Below, in pieces: positions 17,312-27,989 of a stretch of 58,250 bases of DNA. Each line of letters opens with the position of its first letter. Within the stretch, counting starts at the first letter, position 1. Origin of the DNA: Hyphomicrobiaceae bacterium (GTDB lineage Bacteria > Pseudomonadota > Alphaproteobacteria > Rhizobiales > Hyphomicrobiaceae); NCBI GenBank assembly GCA_008933705.1, contig WBUN01000032.1, positions 1 through 58,250 on the forward strand, in the 5' to 3' direction. The position numbers and the translations under genes are program-made. The notes beneath the pieces are model-generated. The model saw nothing but the letters and a program-made list of their open reading frames with translations, was not told where the DNA came from and ran no database searches.

Positions 17312-18477
17312 TTCTCCCCTTCCCCAAAGCGGCCGCGCTCCCCAAAGCGGCCGCGCGCGCGGTACACTCTCACGCTATCGGTGCCGATAGCGCGCTCGTC
17401 ATGGAGCGCCCAGTGGCGTTGGTCGTCGAAGGCTTCGATGCCGCGGTCCGAGAGAGGCTTCAACCCGGCGCTGCCGAGATGACTGGCGCCCCTGAGCAGC
17501 ACAACCTCGTCGACCAGATCCCGGTCGAGGAAGGATCGTGCCACCGTTGGTCCGCCTTCGACGAGCAGACGCGTTATTCCCTCGTCGTGCAGTGCTGTCA
17601 GCGCAGCGCCGAGGTCGGCGTGCCCATGGCCGTCGGAGGCGACCTGCTTGGCTGCTACGCCGGCAGGGAACTGCGGCACTGCCGCCTGCGTGCTGCCGAT
17701 GATGGTGACGGGGACCTTGACGGCTGTGCGAACGAGGCGCGAGGTCGGGGAGGTGCGGAAATGCGTATCGAGAACGATCCGTTGCGGCGAGCGGTCTGCC
17801 AAACCCGGCAGACGGCAGGTGAGCTCGGGATCGTCGGCCTCGACGGTCTTGCGGCCGACAAGGATGGCATCGGCGTGCGCGCGCAGCAGATGGCCCAGCG
17901 CACGCGCTTCCTCTCCCGTCACCCAGCGCGGCCGGCCGTCGCCTGGCGCGATCAGCCCGTCGCGGGAGACGGCGAGCTTGAGCTGCACGAACGGCCGCTG
18001 ACGCGTCATGCGCAGGATGTGGCCGGCCGCCATCCACCGCGCCTGCTCGCTGCATACGCCGACGTCCACGGCGACGCCGGCGTCGCGCAGAATGGCAAGA
18101 CCGTTGCCGGAGACACGGGGATCTGGATCCTCAATCGCGCATACGACGCGCCCGATCCGCGCAGCCAGGATCGCGTCGGCACAGGGCGGCGTGCGGCCAT
18201 GATGCGAGCAGGGCTCCAGCGTGACGTACATAGTCTGGCCGGCGGCCCGCTGACCGGCGCGCCGCAGCACCTCGACTTCGGCGTGGGGCCGGCCGCCCGT
18301 CTCGGTCCAGCCGCGCGCGATCACCTCTCCGGTTCGCTCATCGGCTATGACGGCGCCGACGGACGGATTGGGCGCCGTGCTGCCCAGCATGCGCCTCGCC
18401 ATGCGCAGAGCCAGCTCCATGAAGCGGCGATCCTGCTGGTCGCTTCCTGCGGGTGAGGTACGCTCCGGACGCGCCAT
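17308..18477 (-). CDS. ribD: Bifunctional pyrimidine deaminase/reductase RibD
   Basis: This 389-residue protein performs the second and third steps of riboflavin synthesis. The N-terminal deaminase (about 15-160) has the zinc motif HAEVEVLRRAG and MYVTLEPCSHHGRTPPCADAIL, with two cysteines and a histidine. The C-terminal reductase (about 165-380) has PFVQLKLAVSRDGLIA, DAILVGRKTVEADDPELTCR and LLVEGGPTVARSFL. The C-terminus carries a repeated GRFGE, encoded by an 18-bp tandem duplication at 17323-17358. It starts 5 bases past the nrdR stop and overlaps the thioesterase gene. Confidence 0.94.
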   Translation of the reverse strand: MARPERTSPAGSDQQDRRFMELALRMARRMLGSTAPNPSVGAVIADERTGEVIARGWTETGGRPHAEVEVLRRAGQRAAGQTMYVTLEPCSHHGRTPPCADAILAARIGRVVCAIEDPDPRVSGNGLAILRDAGVAVDVGVCSEQARWMAAGHILRMTRQRPFVQLKLAVSRDGLIAPGDGRPRWVTGEEARALGHLLRAHADAILVGRKTVEADDPELTCRLPGLADRSPQRIVLDTHFRTSPTSRLVRTAVKVPVTIIGSTQAAVPQFPAGVAAKQVASDGHGHADLGAALTALHDEGITRLLVEGGPTVARSFLDRDLVDEVVLLRGASHLGSAGLKPLSDRGIEAFDDQRHWALHDERAIGTDSVRVYRARGRFGERGRFGEGEK

Positions 18478-18482
18478 TACAT

Positions 18483-19007
18483 TCAGTGCTTTCTATCGGG
18501 CGCCTCGGCGGGGCGAGGATTGGCAGCCGTCGTGCTCGTGTCCGGGCCCGTTGCCGCGCGTTGCGCGATTTCGCCCAGAACCTCCTGGAAGTCCGCAGCC
18601 TCGCGGAAGTCGCGATAGACCGAGGCGAAACGCACGTAGGCGACGGGGTCCAGCCCCTTCAGCGCTTCCATCACGAACTCGCCGATGACGGAGGAGGGCA
18701 TCTCCTGCTCGCCCATGCTCTCGAGCTGACGCACGATACCCGACACCATGCGCTCGATGCGCTCTGGCTGGATCGGCCGTTTGCGCAATGCGATCTCGAC
18801 CGAGCGCGAGAGCTTCTCGCGATCGAACGGCATGCGCCGGCCCGAACGCTTGATGACGATGATCTCGCGCAGCTGCACGCGCTCGAACGTCGTGAACCGC
18901 CCGCCGCAATCCTCGCAGCTGCGGCGGCGGCGGATGGACTGGTTCTCATCGGTCGGACGGCTGTCTTTGACCTGGGTGTTCTCGCAGCCGCAGTATGGGC
19001 AGCGCAT
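18483..19007 (-). CDS. nrdR: Transcriptional repressor NrdR
   Basis: This 174-residue repressor senses dATP/ATP and controls ribonucleotide reductase genes. It begins with the invariant zinc ribbon [20 protein letters not shown] and [21 protein letters not shown] (four cysteine pairs), followed by an ATP-cone domain (about 45-140) with [28 protein letters not shown]. The nrdR-ribD order is conserved in Alphaproteobacteria. It follows glyA by 79 bases. The Ala/Pro-rich C-terminal tail (about 150-174) is longer than in most homologues. Confidence 0.95.
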   Translation of the reverse strand: MRCPYCGCENTQVKDSRPTDENQSIRRRRSCEDCGGRFTTFERVQLREIIVIKRSGRRMPFDREKLSRSVEIALRKRPIQPERIERMVSGIVRQLESMGEQEMPSSVIGEFVMEALKGLDPVAYVRFASVYRDFREAADFQEVLGEIAQRAATGPDTSTTAANPRPAEAPDRKH

Positions 19008-19086
19008 CTAAGTGCTCCCGCATGCAAGAATACGCCTGGTGTCTGCCCCAAGGCGCGTGCGTGCCGAGTCTAAACTGCTTCGGCGC

Positions 19087-20394
<1,308 letters not shown>

Positions 20395-20750
20395 GAGGTT
20401 CCACGCTTGGTTCGATTCGCGCCCTTGCGGCGCGCCGCCGTCATATCATGGGGCTCGCACATGCAACAAGGCGCGGGGGCGTGGGCGGCTTTGCGTCGCG
20501 TGCTGCTGGCCGGGGCCGAGGAATTGCTGCCAGCCGGAGCAAATTTTGGTTTACGCCTTGTCTTTTGCACACTTGAGGCGCATATAGCCTGTGCCGGTGC
20601 ACTCCATGCGGGAGTGCGCCCTCAAGAATTCGGATGACGCTCAACTCGCCAAAAGGCCTGTTTGTCTTTCCCAATCTGAGTTGCCGGGCCGAGCGTGCGG
20701 CCCATTTTGACCGGCTCTAATCCACGCTTCCTTGGAAAGGACAGACTGAC
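20395..20750. other. Divergent intergenic region between glyA and cspA with a possible cold-shock leader
   Basis: No gene is supported in these 356 bases. Toward cspA there is a possible -10 element TATAGC at 20583-20588 with a weak -35 (TTGTCT, 20558-20563, spacing 19). A hairpin with arms GCACTCC (20599-20605) and GGAGTGC (20611-20617) would lie at the very start of the transcript. This predicts a leader of roughly 160 bases before the cspA ATG, a length known for cold-shock genes. The glyA promoter must also lie here but none stands out. Confidence 0.35.
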
Positions 20751-20963
20751 ATGCGTGTGCACGGCACCGTAAAATTTTTCAACGGCGCAAAAGGCTTTGG
20801 CTTCATCACACCTGACCAGGGTGGCAAGGACGTGTTCGTCCATGCAACCGCTCTGGAAGCTGCTGGCATTCGCACCTTGAACGAAGGTGACAAGGTCAGC
20901 TTCGTGCTCGAGGACGACCGCAAGGGCCGCGGCAAGCAGGCCGGCCAGATCGAGAAGGCCTGA
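20751..20963 (+). CDS. cspA: Cold-shock protein, CspA family
   Basis: This 70-residue protein is a single cold-shock domain. It has the RNA-binding motifs [21 protein letters not shown] (RNP1) and [10 protein letters not shown] (RNP2), followed by [26 protein letters not shown]. Such proteins melt RNA secondary structure and act in cold shock or general growth. A ribosome site GGAAAGGA precedes the ATG by about 10 bases. The long upstream region suggests a structured leader, treated separately. Several paralogues are usual in this group, so the exact symbol is uncertain. Confidence 0.95.
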   Translation: MRVHGTVKFFNGAKGFGFITPDQGGKDVFVHATALEAAGIRTLNEGDKVSFVLEDDRKGRGKQAGQIEKA

Positions 20964-21060
20964 GCTCAATTGCTTGGCCGTTCTGCAGATGCCACTCACG
21001 GGCGGTTAGGCTAGCGCTCTTCCCCGGACGGGCTGGAAAATGCTCGTCTGGGAGATATCC

Positions 21061-21258
21061 ATGGCACGCCACAAATTCAAGATTGGTCAGACAGTGACCT
21101 TCACGCCGCCGCGCATGACGTATGCGGCGTCGTCGCGCGAGTACACGATCGTGCGCCTCCTGCCCTCGGAGGGAAACGACTGCCAATACCGCATCAAGGG
21201 TGTTGCTGAGCCCTTCGAGCGCATAGCGCGCGAGAGCGAGCTCACGGCCCGCTCCTGA
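21061..21258 (+). CDS. Small conserved hypothetical protein
   Basis: This 65-residue protein begins MARHKFKIGQTVTFTPPRM and continues with YTIVRLLPSEGNDCQYRIKGVAEPFERIARESELT. It reads like a small SH3-like beta barrel: a Gly-x-V loop, a turn with PSEGNDCQYRIK, and a closing RIARESEL. Short proteins of this form are frequent in Rhizobiales, but I know no function. ATG 21061 is chosen because the basic start MARHKFKIG is the conserved-looking N-terminus; an in-frame start at 21040 would add seven residues. It lies downstream of cspA and convergent with hemA. Confidence 0.65.
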   Translation: MARHKFKIGQTVTFTPPRMTYAASSREYTIVRLLPSEGNDCQYRIKGVAEPFERIARESELTARS

Positions 21259-21317
21259 TACTTGCCGCCACCGCGGGACCGCGCTTCCCTCGGCGCAAAC
21301 GCGCTGAACAGCGCAGA

Positions 21318-22550
21318 CTATTCGGCAGCCTGAGCCTGCTGCCCTTCGAACGGCATCCCCATCTCCGTCCAGAGCGCACGCAAGGCCGCCACCAGCCGGT
21401 CGATGTCGGCGTCGGAATGTTGGGGGGTGGGCGTGAGGCGCAGCCGCTCCGTCCCGCGCGGCACGGTCGGATAGTTGATCGGCTGCACGTAAATGGCAAA
21501 CCGGTCGAGCAGGGCGTCGGTGATCCTCTTGCAAAGAACAGGATCGCCCACCAGCACCGGCACAATGTGGCTCGGATTGTCCATCACCGGCAGTCCGGAG
21601 GCCTTGAGCCGGCTCTTCAACGTCCGCGCCCGCTCCTGGTGGAGCTCGCGCTCGGCCTGGCTGGTCTTGAGATGGCGAATGCTGGCGACCGCACCAGCCG
21701 CGATGGCCGGGGCAAGCGACGTGGTGAAGATGAAGCCCGGAGCATAGGAGCGGATGGCGTCGCACAGGTCGGCGCTTGCGGCAATGTAGCCACCCATGAT
21801 GCCGAAGCCCTTCGCCAGCGTACCGTTGATGATATCCACCCGCTGCATGACGCCATCGCGCTCGGCGAGGCCGCCGCCGCGAGCGCCATACATGCCGACG
21901 GCGTGCACCTCATCAAGATACGTCAAAGCATTGTACTTCTCGGCCAGATCGCAAATCCCCGCGATCGGTGCCATCAGCCCGTCCATCGAATAGATGGACT
22001 CGAAAGCGATGATCTTGGGCACGTCGCAGCCCACCTGCCGCAGCTTGGCCTCGAGATCCTTGAGGTCATTGTTGCGCCAGATGCGCTTGTCGCCGCCGCC
22101 GTGGCGGATGCCGGCAATCATCGAGGCATGGTTCTTCTCGTCGGAGAAGATGACGCTGCCCGGCAGAAGCCTCTGCAGCGTCGCCAGCGTGGTGTCGTTG
22201 GCCACATAGGCCGACGTGAACACAAGCGCCGCCTCCTTGCCGTGGAGGTCTGCAAGCTCTGCCTCGAGCTCGACGTGGTAGTGTGAGGTGCCGGAGATAT
22301 TGCGTGTTCCGCCCGATCCCGCGCCGGCCGTATCCAGTGCCTCGTGCATGGCCGCCAGGACCGCTGGATGCTGTGCCATCCCGAGATAGTCGTTGGAGCA
22401 CCAAACCGTGATCGCGCGCGAGCCGTCAGGCATGAACTGCCGCGCGGCCGGAAAAAGGCCGCGGTTGCGCCGGATATCGGCGAAGACGCGATAGCGTCCT
22501 TCGTCCTTCAGATTTTGCAGCGCCTGTGAGAACGCCTTCGCGTAATCCAT
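21318..22550 (-). CDS. hemA: 5-aminolevulinate synthase
   Basis: This 410-residue PLP enzyme condenses glycine and succinyl-CoA to 5-aminolevulinate, the alphaproteobacterial entry to haem and other tetrapyrroles. Signatures are [54 protein letters not shown] and the PLP-lysine segment [14 protein letters not shown]. The ATG at 22550 opens the conserved N-terminus [15 protein letters not shown]. The 182 bases upstream hold a FixK/FNR-type box and a 19-bp palindrome, which suggests regulation by oxygen and by a second factor. Confidence 0.96.
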   Translation of the reverse strand: MDYAKAFSQALQNLKDEGRYRVFADIRRNRGLFPAARQFMPDGSRAITVWCSNDYLGMAQHPAVLAAMHEALDTAGAGSGGTRNISGTSHYHVELEAELADLHGKEAALVFTSAYVANDTTLATLQRLLPGSVIFSDEKNHASMIAGIRHGGGDKRIWRNNDLKDLEAKLRQVGCDVPKIIAFESIYSMDGLMAPIAGICDLAEKYNALTYLDEVHAVGMYGARGGGLAERDGVMQRVDIINGTLAKGFGIMGGYIAASADLCDAIRSYAPGFIFTTSLAPAIAAGAVASIRHLKTSQAERELHQERARTLKSRLKASGLPVMDNPSHIVPVLVGDPVLCKRITDALLDRFAIYVQPINYPTVPRGTERLRLTPTPQHSDADIDRLVAALRALWTEMGMPFEGQQAQAAE

Positions 22551-22632
22551 TACCCCGGTCCTCGCGTGCTCGGCAGCCCGTCAACTGGCTGCACCCCCCT
22601 CGCCTCCAAGGCGGCCAACCTCTTGTCTGGAC

Positions 22633-22651
22633 GCATTCTAGACTAGAATGC
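22633..22651. promoter_or_regulatory. 19-bp perfect palindrome upstream of hemA
   Basis: The site reads GCATTCTAGACTAGAATGC: 9-bp arms around one central A. It lies 83-101 bases upstream of the hemA ATG and 50 bases downstream of the FixK-like box in the direction of transcription. The arms contain TTCTA...TAGAA, the reverse order of the TAGAA-N3-TTCTA core of rhizobial iron-control elements, so it is not a standard Irr box. An operator is the simplest reading. Confidence 0.5.
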
Positions 22652-22701
22652 AAAAAGGCGAACCCGCCACGCTTTGTCGCACGGCGGGCCGTCTGCGGTG
22701 A

Positions 22702-22715
22702 TTGACTTCGGTCAA
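22702..22715. promoter_or_regulatory. FixK/FNR-type binding site upstream of hemA
   Basis: TTGAC-TTCG-GTCAA spans 22702-22715 when counted from the first T of the left arm. It is a perfect inverted repeat matching the TTGA(C/T)-N4-(A/G)TCAA consensus of the CRP/FNR superfamily, including FixK. It lies about 150 bases upstream of hemA. Oxygen control of hemA through such boxes is known in related bacteria. The regulator itself is not in the window. Confidence 0.65.
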
Positions 22716-22732
22716 CGGCTGAAGGGGCTGGT

Positions 22733-24013
22733 TCAATAGTCCGATGCCATCGCCCCGACCCCGTCCTTCTTGTAGAGGTCGCGACGGAACTGGACGACAC
22801 CGTCCGGCGTGGCCCAGGCCGTGACATAGACGAAATACAGCGGGACCGGCTTCCTCAGCTTCACATCCCGCCTTTCACCCGACTGCTTCATCTGCAGCAC
22901 GTGCTCGGGCCGCCAGCCCTGCTCGGCGACCAGCCACGATGCCAGCTGCTCGACGCCGTGCACGCGCACGCAGCCGGAGCTGGCCGCGCGGAAGTTGCGT
23001 CCGAACAGCGACTGGGACGGCGTATCGTGCATATAGACCGAGTAGCTGTTGTGGAAGTTGATCTTCACGAAGCCCAAAGGGTTCTCCGGGCCGGGCTGCT
23101 GCCGATAGGTCAGGCCCTTTGCGGCCGCCGTGCTCCAGTTGACCTTGTTCGGGTCCAGTTTCCTGCCGTCGCCGCCGTAGGCGTCGATGTGGTATTTCAC
23201 CAGCACGCTTTGGCCCCGCCGCGCCATCTCCTGGCCCTTCGGAATGAGATCCTTCTCGATCACCGTTGGAGGCAGGGACCAGACGGCGTTGAAATTCAGC
23301 TCATGAACGGCCGACTTGAGAATGGGCGTTTGCCGGTCGATCTTGCCCACCACGCCCGCATGGCGCGAGACGACCTGGCCGTTCTCGACCGCCTCGATCT
23401 GCGCGGCTGGGATATTCACGACCACGTATTTCTTGGCGGCCGTCCGCACGAGCTCGGTGAGGCGGGTCAAATTGAGCTGGAGCTGCTTCAGGCGGGCCGC
23501 GGCCGGCACGTTGAGGGCCATGGTCGTCGCCTTGTCGACAATGCCTGTGGGGGCGAGACCATTCGAGGCCTGATAGCGCTTGACCGCCTTGTCCAGGTAG
23601 TAGTCGAAGCTTTGCGAACTGCCGCCCCGCTCCTGCAGGTCCCCGGAAAGCCACAGGCGTTCGCGCAGGATCGTCACTGCGGGATGGCTCATGCCGGCCT
23701 GCAACTTGACGTCGGGCAGCGGCTGCCAGCCGCCGCCGGCGGCAATCTCCTTGTAGCGGTTGATGGCCACCTTCATCGCTGCGAGGTTCTCGGCGCTGAG
23801 CGTCGGGAAGCCCTTGGGCGGGCTGGCCTCCCACTCCTTGATGAAGGAGCGGTCGGTCGGATCGTTCGACTGATACTGCGAGCCGGGAAACTTCACCCAG
23901 CCGGTCTCGCCGTCGTAGGCGGCCGCAGAAGTGGCAAGAAGTGCGGACGCGGCAAATCCGGCCCAGATGGCCGCGGCACCTGTCCTAGCCCTCATCGTGT
24001 GCCTAAGCCCCAT
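22733..24013 (-). CDS. Secreted L,D-transpeptidase (YcbB-like)
   Basis: This 426-residue protein cross-links or remodels peptidoglycan in the periplasm. It starts with a signal peptide (basic MGLRHTMRARTG, hydrophobic core, cleavage near AAA-YDG), then a helical part with a PG-binding-like segment (VTILRERLWLSGDL...YLDKAVKRYQASNGLAPTGIVDKATTMALN) and a YkuD catalytic domain with VYMHDTPSQSLFGRNFR and SSGCVRVHG, where the cysteine is the nucleophile. ATG 24013 has a plausible AGGAA ribosome site 9 bases upstream; ATG 23995 is an alternative. It is transcribed toward hemA. Confidence 0.9.
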   Translation of the reverse strand: MGLRHTMRARTGAAAIWAGFAASALLATSAAAYDGETGWVKFPGSQYQSNDPTDRSFIKEWEASPPKGFPTLSAENLAAMKVAINRYKEIAAGGGWQPLPDVKLQAGMSHPAVTILRERLWLSGDLQERGGSSQSFDYYLDKAVKRYQASNGLAPTGIVDKATTMALNVPAAARLKQLQLNLTRLTELVRTAAKKYVVVNIPAAQIEAVENGQVVSRHAGVVGKIDRQTPILKSAVHELNFNAVWSLPPTVIEKDLIPKGQEMARRGQSVLVKYHIDAYGGDGRKLDPNKVNWSTAAAKGLTYRQQPGPENPLGFVKINFHNSYSVYMHDTPSQSLFGRNFRAASSGCVRVHGVEQLASWLVAEQGWRPEHVLQMKQSGERRDVKLRKPVPLYFVYVTAWATPDGVVQFRRDLYKKDGVGAMASDY

Positions 24014-24174
24014 GGCAAATGACGTTCCTGAACCCCACGAAATAGCGCACCAAACACCCCGCACGAAATGACAGGGAGACTGGGGTATTCGTCGCTGCAT
24101 GAGAAGCCAAAACCTCTCGACTTCAAGTAGTTCGCAGGGATGTGGTGCAGCCTGGACACGGCGGCCACACGGAG

Positions 24175-26019
24175 TTACTGGGCTGCATCCAGCGCGAACT
24201 GCAGCTCCGCCAAGCGGCTGTAGAGCCCACCTTTGCGCATCAGCTCGGCATGGCGTCCTTCCTCCACGATGCGTCCTTTTTCCATGACGAGAATTCGCGT
24301 GGCCCGCTGCACGGTCGCCAGCCGGTGAGCGATGACGATGGTGGTGCGGTTCGCCGTCACGCGCTCAAGAGCCCGCTGTACCGCCACCTCGCTTTCCGCA
24401 TCGAGTGCGCTGGTTGCCTCGTCGAGGAGAAGGATCGGCGCGTCGCGAAGAATGGCGCGGGCGAGGGCGATGCGCTGGCGCTGGCCGCCGGAAAGCGTGA
24501 TGCCCCGCTCGCCGAGCTTCGTCGCGTATCCTGATGTGAGGGCGCGGACGAAGCCGTCCGCCTGTGCAGCCGCCGCTGCCTGCTCAACCTCTGCCCGGCT
24601 GGCGTCGGGCTTACCGTAGCGAATGTTCTCGGCGATCGTATCGTCGAAAAGGGCCGTCTCCTGCGGGACAAGGGCGATGCGGGACCGCAACTGCTGCAGA
24701 TCGGCCTCCTGCACCGGGACGCCGTCCACAGTCACCATCCCGGCTTGAGCGTCATAGAATCTCAGAATCAGGTTGAAGACCGTGCTCTTGCCGGCTCCGG
24801 AGGGCCCGACGATGGCCACCGTCTCCCCTCGCGCGACCTCGAAGGTCAAGCCGTCGAGGGCGGATTCGCCGGGCCGAGCCGGATAGGAAAAGTGCACGTT
24901 GTGGAATGCAACCGTGCCGTGCGGCGGGGCGGGCAAGGCCTTGGGTCGTGCCGGGCTAGTGATCTCGGGGCGGACGGCGAGAAGCTCGGTGAGGCGCTCG
25001 GCCGCGCCAGCGGCCTGGGCCAGCTCCCCCCAGACTTCGGCGAGCTCCGCCATCGCACCGGCCGCGAACATCGCGTAAAGAACGAACTGGCCGAGCCGGC
25101 CGCCGGTCATATCGCCGCCGATCACGAGACGTGAGCCAAACCAAAGAATGCCAACGATGCTGGTGACGACGAGAAAGATGGCGACGGCCGTCAGTCCTGC
25201 GCGGGCCATCAGCCGCGAGCGCGCAGCCTCGAACGCCCGCTCCACGGCTGCGGCAAAGCGCCCCGAGACGGCGGCCTCCTGGCCGAACGCATGCATGGCG
25301 CGCACGGCCCCCAGGTTGTCGGCGGCATAGGCCGAGGCATCCGCCAGGCGATCTTGCGCCGCACGCGACAACCGGCGCACGGCGCGCCCATAGGCCATCA
25401 GGGGAAAGACGATGGCGGGTATGGCCGCCAGCACAAGGGCCGACAAAGTGGCGCTGGTCACGAACATCATGACGATGGCGCCGACGAGCATGATGAGGTT
25501 GCGCAGCGCCTGGCTGAGGGCGGTGCCGGCGGCGGCCTTGATCTGCGTCGTATCGGCGGTGAGCCGGCTCATGACTTCGCCGGAGTGGGTCTTCTCGTAG
25601 AACGCTGGGCCCAGGGTCGCCAGATGCCTGAAAACGCCGGCGCGCAAGTCCGCCACGACGCGCTCGCCAAGCCAGTTGACCGTATAGAACCGTGCGGCGC
25701 TGGCTGCGGCAATGACCAAGCCGATGAAGATCAACATGGCGAAGTAGCGATCGATGAAGACGCCGTCTTGCCCCGAGAAGCCGAAATCGATCATCCGGCG
25801 CACGGCCAGAGGGACGGTGAGCATGGCGGCCGCCGAGAGGACGAGGGCGGCCAAAGCCGCCAGCACCATGGCTGGATGCCGCGCAAGATAGGGCCGCAGG
25901 GCGAGGAGCGGCCGGAGCTGGCGCCGGCCGGCGGATGGGGCCTCGGTCGTGGACTCCGTCTCAGGCAATGGAACGCTCGCAGGCTGGTCGCGAAACAACG
26001 ATCGAAAAAGGACAGACAT
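24175..26019 (-). CDS. ABC transporter, fused membrane and ATPase domains (MsbA-like exporter)
   Basis: This 614-residue half transporter has six predicted membrane helices (about residues 55-335; the first is [19 protein letters not shown]) and a C-terminal ATPase with Walker [10 protein letters not shown], signature [16 protein letters not shown] and Walker [13 protein letters not shown]. The order fits the type IV exporter family that moves lipids or drugs outward as a homodimer. Close relatives in Alphaproteobacteria are annotated only as ABC transporters, and the substrate is unknown. ATG 26019 is preferred to the start at 26061. It stands alone, divergent from rpmE. Confidence 0.9.
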   Translation of the reverse strand: MSVLFRSLFRDQPASVPLPETESTTEAPSAGRRQLRPLLALRPYLARHPAMVLAALAALVLSAAAMLTVPLAVRRMIDFGFSGQDGVFIDRYFAMLIFIGLVIAAASAARFYTVNWLGERVVADLRAGVFRHLATLGPAFYEKTHSGEVMSRLTADTTQIKAAAGTALSQALRNLIMLVGAIVMMFVTSATLSALVLAAIPAIVFPLMAYGRAVRRLSRAAQDRLADASAYAADNLGAVRAMHAFGQEAAVSGRFAAAVERAFEAARSRLMARAGLTAVAIFLVVTSIVGILWFGSRLVIGGDMTGGRLGQFVLYAMFAAGAMAELAEVWGELAQAAGAAERLTELLAVRPEITSPARPKALPAPPHGTVAFHNVHFSYPARPGESALDGLTFEVARGETVAIVGPSGAGKSTVFNLILRFYDAQAGMVTVDGVPVQEADLQQLRSRIALVPQETALFDDTIAENIRYGKPDASRAEVEQAAAAAQADGFVRALTSGYATKLGERGITLSGGQRQRIALARAILRDAPILLLDEATSALDAESEVAVQRALERVTANRTTIVIAHRLATVQRATRILVMEKGRIVEEGRHAELMRKGGLYSRLAELQFALDAAQ

Positions 26020-26281
26020 TCCCAAGGCACGAGCCGCGGGACGCGGTCTCGCAGGGACCAAGCGAGGTATAGCGAACCTGGGCGGGGTGGGCCAGCGAAC
26101 CCAGGCGCCGGGCTATGCGTCGCGACCATCCGCGCCCCAGCCGGCCGTTGGCCAGCAGGGGCCCGTATCATGTTTTCTGGGGCTTGTATCGGCGGGCTGC
26201 TTTCAGTATTACTGCGCCTACGAATTTCCCGGGGCCTCGCTGCGCGGCAGCGGCCGGCCGGAAGAACCCTGCGAGAGAGCC

Positions 26282-26506
26282 ATGAAGAAGCTTGAGGACT
26301 TCCATCCCCACTACCATCGCATCAAGGTGGTGATGACGGACGGCACCGAGTTCGAGACCTACTCGACCTACGGCAAGGAGGGCGACACCCTGTCGCTCGA
26401 TATCGACCCGATCACGCATCCGGCGTGGACCGGCGGCAACCAGCATCTCGTCGACCGCGGCGGCAGGCTCTCGCGCTTCAAGAAGAAGTTCGAGGGGCTG
26501 TTCTGA
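26282..26506 (+). CDS. rpmE: 50S ribosomal protein L31
   Basis: This 74-residue protein has the L31 pattern [24 protein letters not shown] and [27 protein letters not shown]. It lacks the four zinc-ligand cysteines, so it is the C-minus form, normal for Alphaproteobacteria. The protein bridges the two ribosomal subunits. ATG 26282 opens the family N-terminus; the longer open frame upstream is not similar. A strong terminator follows. Confidence 0.95.
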   Translation: MKKLEDFHPHYHRIKVVMTDGTEFETYSTYGKEGDTLSLDIDPITHPAWTGGNQHLVDRGGRLSRFKKKFEGLF

Positions 26507-26544
26507 GGCGCTCTGGCGTTCATCTCGTCTTGTCTGTTTGCCAC

Positions 26545-26577
26545 GTGCCCGGTCGGATTCCGGGCACTGTCACTTTT
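26545..26577 (+). terminator. Intrinsic terminator of rpmE
   Basis: Perfect 8-bp arms GTGCCCGG (26545-26552) and CCGGGCAC (26560-26567) with a 7-base loop are followed by TGTCACTTTTGA. It lies 38 bases past the rpmE stop and just before the convergent GntR stop. Confidence 0.7.
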
Positions 26578-26585
26578 GATGCGTC

Positions 26586-27293
26586 TCATCCGTTCGCGGC
26601 ACGACGCACAACGCCTACGGTCGCGCGTGTGAAGGTCTCGACGTAGTCGATAAGCTTGTCGGAGGCCGCTGACGCCCGCTTGGCATCTCCCTTGGCTATG
26701 GCGCGCGCCTCGTCGGCATGCAGGCGCGCAACTTTGGGCAGGTCTGCAGCCTGCTTGTAGTGGAGGTACCAGAACCGGCGCGAATGGCCATTCAGGAAGT
26801 GGATGGCGCGCGCAGCGTATTCATTGTGTGAAGCCTCCGCCAGCAAGGTGTTGAGCTCGCGATCGAGGCGCATGAAGGCGATGTCGTCGTTGGTGCGCGC
26901 CGCTGTCTCCATGCCTTCAGCGATCATCCGAAAGCGGCGGCGCTCGGCGTCCGATGCGCGCTCGGCGCTCGCGCGGGCGAGCAGGCGCTCGAGCTCTCGG
27001 CGCACCTCGAGCACAAGGAGCTGCTTTCGCGGATCCGTTTCGGTGACGATGATGGCCTTGCGCGGCAGCACCAGCACCAGGCCCTCGCGTGCGAGCCGTT
27101 GCAGGGCCTCGCGGATGGGGGTGCGGCCGATGCCCAGCTCGGCGGACAGGACTTGCTCGGAAAGCACCTCCCCCGGCGCAAGGGCAAGTGTGACGATCAT
27201 CTCCTCGAGCCGGTTGTAGGCTTGCTCGGTAAGCGTCTCAGGCTTGGCTGAGGCGGTACGTGCCGCCCTTCTGGTGAGGACTGCGCTCGTCAT
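26586..27293 (-). CDS. GntR family regulator, FadR/FCD subfamily
   Basis: This 235-residue protein has a winged-helix DNA-binding domain (about 18-85) with LTEQAYNRLEEMIVTLALAPGEVLSEQVLSAELGIGRTPIREALQRLAREGLV, followed by an all-helical FCD ligand-binding domain with the metal-type D...H pattern around FMRLDRELNTLLAEASHN. FCD regulators usually answer to organic acids. It overlaps the end of the RDD-like gene by 4 bases, and the cluster upstream includes an acyl-CoA ligase and a LIV transporter, which suggests control of an organic-acid pathway. ATG 27293 is chosen over 27335. Confidence 0.9.
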   Translation of the reverse strand: MTSAVLTRRAARTASAKPETLTEQAYNRLEEMIVTLALAPGEVLSEQVLSAELGIGRTPIREALQRLAREGLVLVLPRKAIIVTETDPRKQLLVLEVRRELERLLARASAERASDAERRRFRMIAEGMETAARTNDDIAFMRLDRELNTLLAEASHNEYAARAIHFLNGHSRRFWYLHYKQAADLPKVARLHADEARAIAKGDAKRASAASDKLIDYVETFTRATVGVVRRAANG

Positions 27294-27553
27294 GGAGTGG
27301 GCTGGGGCCTCGAGATGCCTAGAATGCGGTCCCACAACGTTCCCCCCGCTAGACGCCTGCCAATGTAGAAATAGGCGACGATGAGCGCGAAGAGCGCAAG
27401 CGCCGGCATGCCGGTGAGATTGAAGCCGTCCGGCGTGCGCATGCCCGTCAGTGACGCAATCACGTAGCCGCCGACAAAGAACACCGTGAAGAAATCGAGG
27501 ACCGATGCGACAACGCGCTTCCAGGTCGGGGCGGGTTTGCCGGCATCGCTCAT
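27290..27553 (-). CDS. RDD-like small membrane protein
   Basis: This 87-residue protein has two membrane helices (about 13-35 and 48-68) and the RDD-type elements WKRVVASVLDFFTVFFVGGY near the start and GGTLWDRILGI near the end. It is shorter than a normal RDD protein (about 130-150 residues), but the arrangement of the R-x6-D motif and the closing G-T-x-W-D-R fits the family. Function is unknown. It overlaps the GntR gene by 4 bases and lies 19 bases after the panB remnant. Confidence 0.65.
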   Translation of the reverse strand: MSDAGKPAPTWKRVVASVLDFFTVFFVGGYVIASLTGMRTPDGFNLTGMPALALFALIVAYFYIGRRLAGGTLWDRILGISRPQPTP

Positions 27554-27572
27554 GATCGCGGCCTCCTGGGGC

Positions 27573-27880
27573 TCAAATCTGGCGGCGCTTTGCCACCAGC
27601 TTGGTGAACTTCTCGTATTCAGCCTCGTTCACAGTATAGCTGTGATCGTCGTCGGGAAACGAGCCCTCCTTCACCTCTTTCACATATTGCTTGATGCCGG
27701 CGACAGCCACCTCGGTAAGCTTGGCGAAGCGCTTGGTGAACTTCGGCTTGAAGTCGGTAAAGACGCCGAGCAGGTCGTGGCAGAGCAGGATCTGGCCGTC
27801 CGTGCCCACGCCCGCGCCGATGCCGATCGTGGGGATGGTGAGCTGCTCGGAGATGAGCCGCGCGATCCTGGCCGGGACGA
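27573..27880 (-). pseudogene. panB: 5'-truncated panB remnant (ketopantoate hydroxymethyltransferase)
   Basis: About 100 codons match the C-terminal third of PanB: IPTIGIGAGVGTDGQILLCHDLLG, then FVKRxAxL-like PKFTKRFAKLTEVAVAGIKQYVKEVKEGSFPDD. The N-terminal two thirds of the barrel, including the metal site, are missing. Upstream residues (27881-27953) are low-complexity and unrelated, and 37 bases further begins the end of the acyl-CoA ligase gene. The frame is still open to its stop. This is best read as a deletion remnant; a full panB should be elsewhere if the pathway is intact. Confidence 0.75.
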
Positions 27881-27989
27881 TAGACCCAAAGAGGAAGGAA
27901 GGGTCTGATGCCCGTGCCGAGGGTCTGGGAAGCGCGGATGGGCAGGCCCGCAAATCGCGGGCCGTGCGGCGCGGCTTGGCCCGCTGCGA

